Source: Rubrivivax sp. (GTDB taxonomy: Bacteria > Pseudomonadota > Gammaproteobacteria > Burkholderiales > Burkholderiaceae_C). Taken from it: DNA of 64,000 nucleotides. This document shows, one piece after another, positions 26,843 to 36,249 of the stretch (within the stretch, counting starts at the first letter, position 1; each line of letters begins with the position of its first letter). The stretch lies in NCBI GenBank assembly GCA_030653385.1, contig JAURZM010000055.1, positions 1 to 64,000 on the forward strand. Direction: 5' to 3'. Both the position numbers and the translations under genes were made by a program. The notes under the pieces were generated by a model. It saw only the letters and a list, made by a program, of their open reading frames with translations, did no database searches and was not told the origin of the DNA.

Positions 26843-27841
26843 ATGACGGCCCCTGCCACCCCGCTGAAGTTCCTGGGCACCGCCTGGTTTTCGGTGGTCA
26901 TGGGCTTGTCGGGCCTGTCGCTGGCCTGGCACAGCGCCGTGCCCTTGATGGGCGAGGCCGCCGACGTCGCCGCGCTGGCCTTCGGCGCGGCCGCGGCGGC
27001 CGCCTTTGTTGCACTCGCACTGGGCAGCCTGTGGCGCGCAAGGCGCCACCCCGATGCCTGGCTCGAAGACCTGCGCCACCCTGTGCGCCACCCCTTCGTG
27101 GCGGCCATCGCGGTGTCGCTGATCCTGCTGGCCACGGTGGCGGTGTCGCTGTTTGGCGCCAGCCCGGCTGCGCGTGTGTTGTGGTGGGCCGGCTGCCTGG
27201 CGCAGCTGCTGGCCACGGTGTGGGTGCTGGCGCGCTGGTGGCGCGGCAACGGCGCGGGTGGGCTGCAGTGGGCGGGTGTCACGCCGGTGCTGCTGATTCC
27301 CGTTGTCGGCAATGTGCTGGCACCGCTGGCCGGCATGACGCTGGGGCACGGCGAATGGGCCACGGCGCAGTTTGGCATCGGGCTGATGTTCTGGCTGCCG
27401 GTGTTGGCGCTGGTCGCCGCCCGCGTGGTGGTGGCCGGGCTGTGGGCCGACCGGCTGCGGCCTTCGGTTTTCATCTTCATCGCACCGCCGGCGGTGGTCG
27501 GGCTCGTTCTGCTGCAACTGGGTGCGCCCCCCGCCGTGGGCTGGGCCTGCTGGGGCATGGCGCTGTTCTGCTTCTTGTGGGCGGCGACCCAGCTGCGGGC
27601 CATTGCCAGCCTGCCCTTTGCGGTGCCGCACTGGAGCCTGAGTTTTCCGCTGGCTGCGCTGGCCGCGCTGACGCTGCGCCTGGCCCAACCCGGCAGTGCA
27701 TGGGTGGTGCCGGCGATGGCGCTGCTGGCCCTGGCCACGCTGGTGGTGGCCGCGCTGCTGCTGGCCACGCTGCGCGGCCTGCGCAGTGGCAGCCTGCTGG
27801 CGCCGGAACCGGTGGCGGCCATCCGGCCCGTCGGCGCCTGA
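26843..27841 (+). CDS. SLAC1/TehA-family anion channel/exporter
   Basis: ~10 TM segments; FLGTAWFSVVMGLSGLSLAW, NVLAPLAGMTLGHGEWATAQFGIGLMFW, LPFAVPHWSLSFPLAAL typical of SLAC1/TehA. Confidence 0.85.
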   Translation: MTAPATPLKFLGTAWFSVVMGLSGLSLAWHSAVPLMGEAADVAALAFGAAAAAAFVALALGSLWRARRHPDAWLEDLRHPVRHPFVAAIAVSLILLATVAVSLFGASPAARVLWWAGCLAQLLATVWVLARWWRGNGAGGLQWAGVTPVLLIPVVGNVLAPLAGMTLGHGEWATAQFGIGLMFWLPVLALVAARVVVAGLWADRLRPSVFIFIAPPAVVGLVLLQLGAPPAVGWACWGMALFCFLWAATQLRAIASLPFAVPHWSLSFPLAALAALTLRLAQPGSAWVVPAMALLALATLVVAALLLATLRGLRSGSLLAPEPVAAIRPVGA

Positions 27842-27973
27842 GGGCAGCGACACCACGGCGCCGCGGCAAGATTGCACACCCAGGTCGGGCGGCGTGTGCC
27901 CGAGTGTGTGCAAGTGACGCTGCCGGATGCCGATGGAAACGGACCGGCGCGTCGATGCCGCATGCTGCTGACC

Positions 27974-28612
27974 ATGAATCCATCAAAAAGAACCTTGGGC
28001 GTGTTTTGGCTGGCCGCGGCCAGTAGCCTGGCGGCTTGCGGCGGCGGTGGCGACACCGCAGCGCCCGCGCCGCCGACAGCCGGCTCGCCGGCGCCCACGC
28101 CCACACCCAGCCCAACACCCGCACCGCCCACGGCGTCGCCCACGCCCGGCCCTGGCGTGGCCGGTACACGCGCCACCTGCGGCCTGGCCAATTTCGAAGC
28201 CGACCTGATGGCGCGCATCAACGCCCAGCGTGCCTCCGGGGCCAGCTGCGGTGCGGAAGGCAGCTTCCCCGCTGCAGCAGCCCTGAGCTGGAACGCCGCG
28301 CTGACGCAGGCATCGCTGGTGCACAGCGACGACATGATGGCGCTCAACTTCTTCAGCCACACCGGGTCCAACGGCAGCAGCGCCGGCCAGCGCGCCACGA
28401 ACGCGGGCTACGTCTGGCAGACCTGGGGTGAAAACATCGCCGCCGGTCAGCCCACGGTCAACAGCGTGATGGACGCCTGGGTGGCCAGCCCCGGCCACTG
28501 CGCCAACCTGATGAACGCCCGCTTCCGCGACATCGGCCTGGCTTGTGTCAGCGGCAGCGCAAACAACACCTACCGCAGCTACTGGACCATGACGCTGGGC
28601 ACAGCGCGATAA
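27974..28612 (+). CDS. CAP (SCP/PR1) domain lipoprotein
   Basis: Lipobox LAAC, Pro/Thr-rich linker, CAP motifs HSDDMMALNFFSHTGSNG, GENIAAG, WVASPGHCANLMNARFRDIGLAC. Confidence 0.88.
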   Translation: MNPSKRTLGVFWLAAASSLAACGGGGDTAAPAPPTAGSPAPTPTPSPTPAPPTASPTPGPGVAGTRATCGLANFEADLMARINAQRASGASCGAEGSFPAAAALSWNAALTQASLVHSDDMMALNFFSHTGSNGSSAGQRATNAGYVWQTWGENIAAGQPTVNSVMDAWVASPGHCANLMNARFRDIGLACVSGSANNTYRSYWTMTLGTAR

Positions 28613-28696
28613 AGCTCCCAAGGGGGGTGTCCGCCATCGGCCCGGCGGAGCCGGTGCCGTGCGAGGCCGCTGTGCATGAACGACGTGGCTGAAGCG

Positions 28697-29350
28697 TCAG
28701 GCGCCCTGTCGTTCCCCTGCAGCCGTGCTGGGCTGCGCTGGCAGGCCCGCCAGGTGGGCATCATCGGCCCAGCTGTCGATGTGCAGGGTGCCGCCGGCCC
28801 AGCGCAGGCGGTTGATGCCGGTGTTGGGAATCTCGCATTCACGCAGGCCGTCCAGCGACAGGCCGTTCGCGGTGCGCCACAACATGTCCAGCACACCGCC
28901 ATGCGTGACGATGACCAGGCGTTGCCCGGCACCGCCACCCGCCAGTTCACGAACGGCGTCGATGACCCGGGTGTGGAACTGCAGCAGGCTTTCACCCTTG
29001 GGCAGCGCAAACTGGCTGCGGTGTTCCAGCCACTGCTGCCACAGGTCGGGGTGGCGCTGTTTGATGGTCGGCACGTCCAGGCCTTCCAGCACACCGAAAC
29101 TCTGCTCGCGCAGGCCGGGCACCAGCTTGGGTGTTTTGCCCCAGGCCGCGGCCAAGGGTGCTGCGGTCTCCTGTGCGCGCACCAGGTCGCTGCTGAACAA
29201 CGCATCGTGTTGTTCGCGTGCAAGGCGTTGACCCAGGCGCGCCGCCTGTGCTTGGCCGGCGGCGTTCAGCGGCACGTCGATCTGGCCCTGGAAACGCTGC
29301 TGGCGGTTCCAGTCGGTTTCGCCGTGGCGAATGAAGAGCAGTTCGGTCAC
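28697..29350 (-). CDS. histidine phosphatase / phosphoglycerate mutase family protein
   Basis: LLFIRHGETDWNRQQRFQGQIDVPLN; VTHGGVLDML; GTG start at 29350. Confidence 0.92.
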   Translation of the reverse strand: MTELLFIRHGETDWNRQQRFQGQIDVPLNAAGQAQAARLGQRLAREQHDALFSSDLVRAQETAAPLAAAWGKTPKLVPGLREQSFGVLEGLDVPTIKQRHPDLWQQWLEHRSQFALPKGESLLQFHTRVIDAVRELAGGGAGQRLVIVTHGGVLDMLWRTANGLSLDGLRECEIPNTGINRLRWAGGTLHIDSWADDAHLAGLPAQPSTAAGERQGA

Positions 29351-29372
29351 GGCGCCGCGCTCACCGATGCAT

Positions 29373-29813
29373 TCACTTGGCAAACAGCTGGCTGCGGTCG
29401 CGAAAGCTCTTGAACTCCAGCGCATTGCCCGCCGGGTCGTAGAAGAACATCGTGGCCTGCTCGCCCACCAGGCCGGCAAACCGGATGTAGGGCTCGATGA
29501 CGAACTTCACGCCACGTTCGCGCAGCCGCGCGGCCAGGCTGTGGAAAACGTCCCAGTCCAGCACCACGCCGAAGTGCGGCACCGGCACGTCGTGGCCGTC
29601 GACCTCGTTGTGGTGGGCCTTGGCACGCGGCGGCGCCAGGTGGGCGACGATCTGGTGGCCGAAGAAGTCGAAGTCGATCCACTCGGCGCTGCTGCGGCCT
29701 TCGGGACAGCCCATCAGGCCGCCGTAGAAGTGGCGCGCAGCGGCCAGGTCGTCGACCGGGAAGGCCAGGTGGAAGGGGGTGAGGGTGGCTGGGGTGTTGG
29801 CGTTCGTCTGCAT
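29373..29813 (-). CDS. VOC family (glyoxalase-like) protein
   Basis: [62 protein letters not shown]. Confidence 0.9.
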   Translation of the reverse strand: MQTNANTPATLTPFHLAFPVDDLAAARHFYGGLMGCPEGRSSAEWIDFDFFGHQIVAHLAPPRAKAHHNEVDGHDVPVPHFGVVLDWDVFHSLAARLRERGVKFVIEPYIRFAGLVGEQATMFFYDPAGNALEFKSFRDRSQLFAK

Positions 29814-29871
29814 CCCGCCAGCATACCCGGGCCCGGCATGTCCCCGGTGCGTGCTCTGGCACACTGCGTCG

Positions 29872-30579
29872 ATGCTTTCGGTGATTCTGCTGCCCGGCCT
29901 GGCCTGCGACCCTGAACTGTTCCAGCAGCAAGTGCCTGCACTGACCGATGCGGGTGCGCGGGTGCACATCAGCGACGTGCACCGCCGATTTGCCACGCTG
30001 CCGCAAATGGCCGCGGCGCTGCTGGCCGAACAGCCCGGCCCCCACGTGCTGGTGGGCGCGTCGATGGGCGGCATGCTGGCCATGGAATTGCATCGTCAAG
30101 CGCCGCAGCGGGTGCGGGCGCTGGGCTTGCTGGGCACCACCGCGCGGCCCGACACCCCCGAGCTGATCAAGCTGCGCACCCAGGCCTGCGAACTGTTTGC
30201 CAAGGGCCGCATGGACGAGGTGCTGCGTGCCAACGTGCTGTTTGCCTTCCACCCCACCCGCGCCCGCGAGGCCGGCCTGGTGGAGCGTTACCTGGCGATG
30301 ATCGGCCGCGCCGGTGCGCAGCAACTGATTGCGCAGAACCGCGCCGTGATGGCGCGGGTGGACAGCCGACCGCACCTGGGCGCCATCAACTGCCCGGTGC
30401 TGGTGGCCTGTGGTGAAGCCGACCAGCTGACAACACCGGAACATGCGCGCGAAATGGCGGCGCTGATGCCCCATGCGCAGTTGGACATCGTGCCCGGCGC
30501 CGGCCACATGCTGACGATGGAACAGCCGCAGCGCGTGAACACCCTGCTGCTGAACTGGCTGCGTTCGCTGGGCGGCTGA
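29872..30579 (+). CDS. alpha/beta hydrolase
   Basis: Nucleophile elbow [41 protein letters not shown]. Confidence 0.88.
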   Translation: MLSVILLPGLACDPELFQQQVPALTDAGARVHISDVHRRFATLPQMAAALLAEQPGPHVLVGASMGGMLAMELHRQAPQRVRALGLLGTTARPDTPELIKLRTQACELFAKGRMDEVLRANVLFAFHPTRAREAGLVERYLAMIGRAGAQQLIAQNRAVMARVDSRPHLGAINCPVLVACGEADQLTTPEHAREMAALMPHAQLDIVPGAGHMLTMEQPQRVNTLLLNWLRSLGG

Positions 30580-30598
30580 AGCGCCGCGACCCTGGTGC

Positions 30599-31099
30599 CT
30601 AGCGCTTCACCTCGGGCTGCAGCACGCTGCTGTCGGTGATGACCAGGTCCAGCGGATGGCGCTGGCCGGCCAGGTGGTCCAGCACACACTGCAGCACCAG
30701 CGGGCTGCGATGGCGCGCTGCACTGGCCTGCAATTCGTCCAGCGTCATCCACAGCGTTTGCACGATGCCGGTGTCCAGCTGCCGGCCCGGCAGAACTTCC
30801 CCCACCGTGCCGCTGTAGGCCAGCCGCAGGTAGGTCACGTCTTCACCGGTGGCCGGCCGCAGGAAACGCGACAGGTAGACCCCCACCAAAGCCTGCGGCG
30901 TGAAAACCCGTGCCGTTTCTTCCAGCGCTTCGCGCACGACACCCTGCTGCGAGCTTTCGCCCGGGTCCAGGTGACCGGCCGGGTTGTTCAGCTTCAGGCC
31001 TTCGGGTGTGTGCTCTTCCACCAGCAGGAAACGCGGCGGCTGGCCACCGTCTTCGATGATGGCGGCGACGGTGACACTAGGGCTCCAGCGGCTTGGCAT
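30599..31099 (-). CDS. NUDIX hydrolase
   Basis: Nudix box GHLDPGESSQQGVVREALEETARV. Confidence 0.92.
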   Translation of the reverse strand: MPSRWSPSVTVAAIIEDGGQPPRFLLVEEHTPEGLKLNNPAGHLDPGESSQQGVVREALEETARVFTPQALVGVYLSRFLRPATGEDVTYLRLAYSGTVGEVLPGRQLDTGIVQTLWMTLDELQASAARHRSPLVLQCVLDHLAGQRHPLDLVITDSSVLQPEVKR

Positions 31100-31164
31100 G
31101 GCCGGCATCGTAGTCGGTGCAGAATGGACCGCACAGACATGAACAGTGCGCCAGGGAGGCTCAG

Positions 31165-33141
31165 CTGATTCACGCCCACACAAGCCGCCGGCTGACTGCT
31201 GCCCTGCGTTGCCTGAGCGCGGCGCTGGCGTTGTGTGCCGGCGCCGTCAGCGCCAGTGAACCGGTCACCGTGGCGAAAAGGCCGCTGACGGTGGCCGACT
31301 TCCTGGCGCCCTACGGCGTGCAGCAGGCCGCCATCTCGCCCGACGGCCGGCACGTGGCGCTGATCGAACACCGGGGCCGCATTCACAGCTTGAAGCTGGT
31401 GCGCATCGAAGACCTCGATCAGCGTGTGCTGTTGTGGGGGCGCTGGGTCGAAGACGGCCGCTACCTGGTGAACAAACAGCCGCGCCGGGTGAGCTGGGTC
31501 AACAATTCGATCCTGGCCGTGGACATGGGCGCCGTTGCCGAGGCGCTGGACCTGACCGGCAAGAAGATCGCCGACCTGGGCTCAAGGGTCATTGGCAAAG
31601 CCGTGCCAGGCGATCCCGATTCGACGTTGATGCTCGTGCATGACGACGAGGACCTGGACACTGTGTCCGCAGTGGACGTGCAGACACGCAAGTCGCGCCG
31701 CTTGCGCTACCCCATGAGCGGCACGCCCAAACACTGGACCTTCGACGAACAGGGCGCGTTGCGCGCGGTGTTGCTGGCCGATTCATCCATCTGGCGCGAC
31801 GACACCACGCTGCGCCTGTGGTACCTGCCCGGCGGCCAGAAAGACTGGATGCCGCTGCTGGAACACAGGGTGACCGACGACACCTGGCTGCCCTTGGCCG
31901 CTTCAGCCGAGCGCGACGAACTGCTGGTGGCTTCGCGGCACCAGCGCGACAAGGTCGCCGTGTTCCGCTACACGCCACTGAAGGGTGACTTGGCGGCCGC
32001 CGAGCTGATGCTGGCCGACGAACACGCCGACGTGGCACCTGGCGAAAACCTGCGTGGTCAAACCGCCATGAGCTTCTACGCCCTGGGCCTGAAACCGCAG
32101 CGGCAATGGCTGGACCGCGACTGGCGCACGGTGCAGACCGCCGTGGACGAGGTGCTGCCCGGCCGGATCAATGATCTCAGCGGCAACCCGGCGGGCCAGG
32201 TGCTGATTCACTCCTACTCTGACCTGGACCCGGGCCGGTGGTTGTTGCTGGACGTGCCGAAAGCCGAGCTGCGCTTGCTGGCCATGCACCGACAACGCAT
32301 CGACCCAGCGCACATGCGGCCGATGGAGACCTACCACTACGCCAGCGCAGACGGCCTGCAGATCCCTGCCTTCCTGACCCGACCCGAAGGCCCGGCGCAG
32401 CCGCGCCCGACCGTGGTGCTGGTGCATGGCGGGCCCGCGGCGCGCGACCATTGGGGCTGGAATGCCGAGGTGCAGTTGCTGGCCTCTCGCGGCTACGTCG
32501 TGTTCCAGCCGCAGTTCCGCGGCTCCACAGGTTTTGGCAAGGCCTTCGAGGTGGCGGGCCACGGCCAATGGGGCCTGGCCATGCAGGACGACATCACGGC
32601 CGGCGTGCAAGACCTGGTGCGGCGCGGCATCGCCGACCCGCGCCGCATCTGCATCTACGGCGCCAGCTACGGGGGTTACGCGGCGATGTGGGGGCTGGTC
32701 AAGACACCCGAGCTCTACCGCTGCGGCGTCACGCTGTCCGGTGTGTCCGACATCGGCTACATGCTCACCGACTGGTCGGACAGCAACGGCGACAAGATGA
32801 CCCGCGAGCTGATGCGCCTGACCGTGGGTGACCGCAAGCGGCAGCAGGCCCAGTTCGATGCGGTGTCGCCGCTGAAACACGCGGCGCGCATCCAGGCCCC
32901 GGTGTTCATCGCCCATGGCGAAGAAGACGTGCGGGTGCCCTTCTCACACGCCAGCAAGCTGAGGTCGGCCCTGGACCGCGCGGGTAAAAGATACGAGTGG
33001 CTGGCGCTGCCCCATGAAGGCCACAGCTTGTTTTACCTGGCCAGCCAGCAACGCTTCTACGCACAGCTGCTGAAATTCCTGGACCAAAACCTGCTGCCCG
33101 CCGCAGCGCCCACCGAAGCGCCCGCCGAAGCAAAACCCTGA
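31165..33141 (+). CDS. S9 family (prolyl oligopeptidase-type) secreted peptidase
   Basis: beta-propeller N-domain (AISPDGRHVALI), VHGGPAARDHWGWNAEVQLLASRGYVVFQPQFRGSTGFG, GASYGGYAAMW, HEGHSL. Start ambiguous (see finding). Confidence 0.9.
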   Translation: MIHAHTSRRLTAALRCLSAALALCAGAVSASEPVTVAKRPLTVADFLAPYGVQQAAISPDGRHVALIEHRGRIHSLKLVRIEDLDQRVLLWGRWVEDGRYLVNKQPRRVSWVNNSILAVDMGAVAEALDLTGKKIADLGSRVIGKAVPGDPDSTLMLVHDDEDLDTVSAVDVQTRKSRRLRYPMSGTPKHWTFDEQGALRAVLLADSSIWRDDTTLRLWYLPGGQKDWMPLLEHRVTDDTWLPLAASAERDELLVASRHQRDKVAVFRYTPLKGDLAAAELMLADEHADVAPGENLRGQTAMSFYALGLKPQRQWLDRDWRTVQTAVDEVLPGRINDLSGNPAGQVLIHSYSDLDPGRWLLLDVPKAELRLLAMHRQRIDPAHMRPMETYHYASADGLQIPAFLTRPEGPAQPRPTVVLVHGGPAARDHWGWNAEVQLLASRGYVVFQPQFRGSTGFGKAFEVAGHGQWGLAMQDDITAGVQDLVRRGIADPRRICIYGASYGGYAAMWGLVKTPELYRCGVTLSGVSDIGYMLTDWSDSNGDKMTRELMRLTVGDRKRQQAQFDAVSPLKHAARIQAPVFIAHGEEDVRVPFSHASKLRSALDRAGKRYEWLALPHEGHSLFYLASQQRFYAQLLKFLDQNLLPAAAPTEAPAEAKP

Positions 33142-33253
33142 GCGCCCACGGCTGGCAAGCCGGGGCTGACCACAGGCCGGCTTGCAGGGGAATTGTGTTA
33201 GCTTCACGCGCCCCAAATCACAAGACACCGGCCAGCAGCCGCGAGGAGGCTTC

Positions 33254-34369
33254 ATGCTCATTGGCGTACCGCTCGAAACCGCAGCGGGAGAGACCCGCGT
33301 CGCGGTCACTCCCGAGACGGCCAAAAAACTGACGGCCCAGGGCCACACCGTGCGGGTGCAAAGTGGTGCCGGCATTGCCGCCAGCGCCACCGACGAGGTC
33401 TACACCGCGGCCGGCGCCGAGATCACCGACCGCGCCGGCGCCTTGGCCTGCGAACTGGTGCTGAAGGTGCGCAGCCCCGATGCCGACGAGTTGAGCCTGA
33501 TGAAAAGCGGCACCGCGCTGGTGGGCATGCTGAACCCCTTCGACAAGGACAACCTGGCGCGCCTGGCCACGGCCGGCATCACCAGCTTCGCGCTGGAAGC
33601 CGCACCGCGCACGACCCGCGCGCAGAGCATGGACGTGCTGTCGAGCCAAGCCAACATCGCCGGCTACAAGGCCGTGATGATGGCCGCCGACAAGTACCAG
33701 CGCCTGTTTCCGATGTTGATGACGGCCGCCGGCACCATCAAGGCCGCACGGGTCGTGATCCTGGGCGTGGGTGTGGCCGGCCTGCAGGCCATTGCCACGG
33801 CCAAGCGGCTGGGTGCGGTGATCGAGGCTTCCGACGTGCGGCCTTCGGTGAAAGAGCAGGTCGAGTCGCTGGGCGCGAAGTTCATCGACGTGCCCTACCT
33901 GACCGACGAAGAAAAGGAAGCCGCCGTGGGTGTGGGCGGTTACGCCAAGCCCATGCCGCCCAGCTGGATGGACCGCCAGAAGGTGGAAGTGGCCAAGAAG
34001 GTGGCGGCAGCCGACATCGTGATCAGCACCGCGCTGATCCCGGGCCGCGCGGCACCGGTGTTGATCACCGAAGACATGGTGAAGAGCATGAAACCCGGCA
34101 GCGTGATCGTCGACATGGCGGCACCCGCCGGTGGCAACTGCCCGCTCACCGAAGCCGGCAAGACGGTGGTCAAACACGGTGTCACGCTGGTCGGCGAGAC
34201 CAACATCCCTGCGCTGGTCGCGGCGGATTCTTCGAGCTTGTACGCGCGCAACGTGCTCGACTTCCTGAAGCTGGTGTTGCCCAAGGACAGTGGTTTCGTC
34301 GTGCCGATGGACGACGACATCGTCGTCGCCTGCCTGATGACGCAGTCGGGCGAAGTGAAGAGGAAATAG
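33254..34369 (+). CDS. pntAA: NAD(P) transhydrogenase subunit alpha part 1
   Basis: Ala dehydrogenase/transhydrogenase pattern MLIGVPLETAAGETRVAVTPETAKKL; ILGVGVAGLQAIATAKRLGAVIEASDVRP. Confidence 0.95.
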   Translation: MLIGVPLETAAGETRVAVTPETAKKLTAQGHTVRVQSGAGIAASATDEVYTAAGAEITDRAGALACELVLKVRSPDADELSLMKSGTALVGMLNPFDKDNLARLATAGITSFALEAAPRTTRAQSMDVLSSQANIAGYKAVMMAADKYQRLFPMLMTAAGTIKAARVVILGVGVAGLQAIATAKRLGAVIEASDVRPSVKEQVESLGAKFIDVPYLTDEEKEAAVGVGGYAKPMPPSWMDRQKVEVAKKVAAADIVISTALIPGRAAPVLITEDMVKSMKPGSVIVDMAAPAGGNCPLTEAGKTVVKHGVTLVGETNIPALVAADSSSLYARNVLDFLKLVLPKDSGFVVPMDDDIVVACLMTQSGEVKRK

Positions 34370-34372
34370 CAC

Positions 34373-34696
34373 ATGGACATCGTCAGCCCCACCGTCACCA
34401 ACCTGATCATCTTCGTGCTGGCCATCTACGTGGGTTACCACGTGGTGTGGACCGTCACACCCGCGCTGCACACACCGCTGATGGCGGTGACCAATGCCAT
34501 CAGCGCCATCGTCATCGTCGGCGCCATGCTGGCCGCGGCGCTGACCGAAACCACGCTGGGCAAGACCATGGGCGTGCTGGCGGTGGCGCTGTGTGCCGTC
34601 AACGTCTTCGGTGGCTTCCTGGTCACCCGGCGCATGCTGGAAATGTTCAAGAAAAAAGAGAAGAAGGCCCCGGCGGCCACCAAGGAAGGTCACTGA
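34373..34696 (+). CDS. pntAB: NAD(P) transhydrogenase subunit alpha part 2 (membrane)
   Basis: 107 aa; YVGYHVVWTVTPALHTPLMAVTNAISAIVIVGAML; between pntAA and pntB. Confidence 0.95.
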   Translation: MDIVSPTVTNLIIFVLAIYVGYHVVWTVTPALHTPLMAVTNAISAIVIVGAMLAAALTETTLGKTMGVLAVALCAVNVFGGFLVTRRMLEMFKKKEKKAPAATKEGH

Positions 34697-34697
34697 C

Positions 34698-36137
34698 ATG
34701 AGCATGAATCTGGTGACGCTGCTGTACCTGGTGGCCAGCGTCTGCTTCATTCAGGCGCTGAAGGGCCTGAGCCACCCCACCACGTCGATCCGCGGCAACC
34801 TCTTCGGCATGATCGGCATGGCCATTGCCGTGTTCACCACGGCAGCGCTGATCGTCGAACTGGCCAGCCAGATGGGCCAGACACGCGCGCAGGGCATGGT
34901 CTGGGTGCTGGGCGGTCTGGTGGTCGGCGGTGCCGCCGGCACGGTGATGGCCAAGCGCGTGGAGATGACCAAGATGCCCGAGCTGGTGGCCTTCATGCAC
35001 AGCATGATCGGTCTGGCGGCGGTGTTCATCGCGGTGGCCGTGGTGGCTGAGCCGTGGGCCTTCGGCATCACTGCCAAGGGCGTGCCGATTCCCTTCGGCA
35101 ACAAGTTCGAGCTCTTCCTGGGCGGCGCCATCGGCGCCATCACCTTCAGCGGCAGCGTGATCGCGTTTGGCAAGCTCAGCGGCAAGTACAAGTTCCGACT
35201 GTTCCAGGGCGCGCCGGTCACCTTCGGTGGCCAGCACATGATCAACCTGGTGCTGGGCCTGGCGATGCTGGGCCTGGGCGTGGGCTTTTCGTTCACCGAA
35301 AGCTGGCCGATGTTTTTTGCGATGCTGGCCATCGCGTTTGTGCTGGGCGTGCTGATCATCATTCCCATCGGTGGCGCCGACATGCCGGTGGTGGTCTCGA
35401 TGCTCAACAGCTATTCCGGCTGGGCGGCGGCGGGCATCGGCTTCAGCCTGAACAACAGCATGCTGATCATTGCCGGCAGCCTGGTGGGCAGCTCGGGTGC
35501 GATCCTGAGCTACATCATGTGCAAGGCCATGAACCGCAGCTTCTTCAACGTCATCCTGGGCGGTTTTGGTGGCGAAGCGGCAAGCCCGGCCGCGGCCGGC
35601 GGTGGCGCGGCGCGCAGCGTGAAGACCGGCAGCGCCGACGACGCGGCCTTTGTGCTGGGCAATGCCGAGACGGTGGTCATCGTGCCGGGGTACGGGCTTG
35701 CGGTGGCCCGGGCGCAGCACGCGGTGAAGGAACTGGCGGCCAAGCTCACCGAAAAGGGCATCACGGTGAAGTACGCCATCCACCCGGTGGCCGGCCGCAT
35801 GCCCGGCCACATGAACGTGCTGCTGGCCGAAGCCGAGGTGCCCTACGACCAGGTCTTCGAGATGGAAGACATCAACGGCGAATTCGGCCAGGCCGACGTG
35901 GCCATCATCCTGGGCGCCAACGACGTGGTGAACCCTGCGGCGCACGTCAAGGGCAGCGCCATCTACGGCATGCCCATCCTGGAGGCCTACAAGGCCAAGA
36001 CCGTGATCGTCAACAAGCGTTCGATGGCCAGCGGCTACGCCGGGCTGGACAACGAACTCTTCTACATGGACAAGACCATGATGGTCTTCGGCGACGCCAA
36101 GAAGGTGGTCGAGGACATGGTCAAGGCGATCGAGTAG
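34698..36137 (+). CDS. pntB: NAD(P) transhydrogenase subunit beta
   Basis: GGADMPVVVSMLNSYSGWAAAGIGF; YGLAVARAQHAV; HPVAGRMPGHMNVLLAEA. Confidence 0.96.
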   Translation: MSMNLVTLLYLVASVCFIQALKGLSHPTTSIRGNLFGMIGMAIAVFTTAALIVELASQMGQTRAQGMVWVLGGLVVGGAAGTVMAKRVEMTKMPELVAFMHSMIGLAAVFIAVAVVAEPWAFGITAKGVPIPFGNKFELFLGGAIGAITFSGSVIAFGKLSGKYKFRLFQGAPVTFGGQHMINLVLGLAMLGLGVGFSFTESWPMFFAMLAIAFVLGVLIIIPIGGADMPVVVSMLNSYSGWAAAGIGFSLNNSMLIIAGSLVGSSGAILSYIMCKAMNRSFFNVILGGFGGEAASPAAAGGGAARSVKTGSADDAAFVLGNAETVVIVPGYGLAVARAQHAVKELAAKLTEKGITVKYAIHPVAGRMPGHMNVLLAEAEVPYDQVFEMEDINGEFGQADVAIILGANDVVNPAAHVKGSAIYGMPILEAYKAKTVIVNKRSMASGYAGLDNELFYMDKTMMVFGDAKKVVEDMVKAIE

Positions 36138-36210
36138 GTGAGGCCTGCCGTCGCGCGCGATTTTCACTGGCGCCGCTCGGCGCCGCTCTTGCGAAATTTT
36201 TCTCGCTATT

Positions 36211-36249
36211 CCTTTAGCAAGACCTAGACTCTATGGGTCTTGTTAAAGG
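36211..36249 (+). promoter_or_regulatory. 14-nt-arm inverted repeat at the start of the fic gene (putative autoregulatory operator)
   Basis: CCTTTAGCAAGACC-(tagactctatg)-GGTCTTGTTAAAGG, one mismatch; overlaps ATG 36233. Confidence 0.75.

Noticed and set aside
28100-28165. Pro/Thr repeat in the CAP lipoprotein as a tandem repeat locus
   Set aside because: Ordinary low-complexity linker; no regular DNA unit.
26185-28398. 737-aa minus-strand ORF over the regulator and SLAC1 region
   Set aside because: Antisense to three convincing genes; low-complexity Ala/Ser/Thr/Arg composition.
34647-36167. 506-aa minus-strand ORF opposite pntB
   Set aside because: Typical high-GC shadow ORF; pntB is unambiguous.
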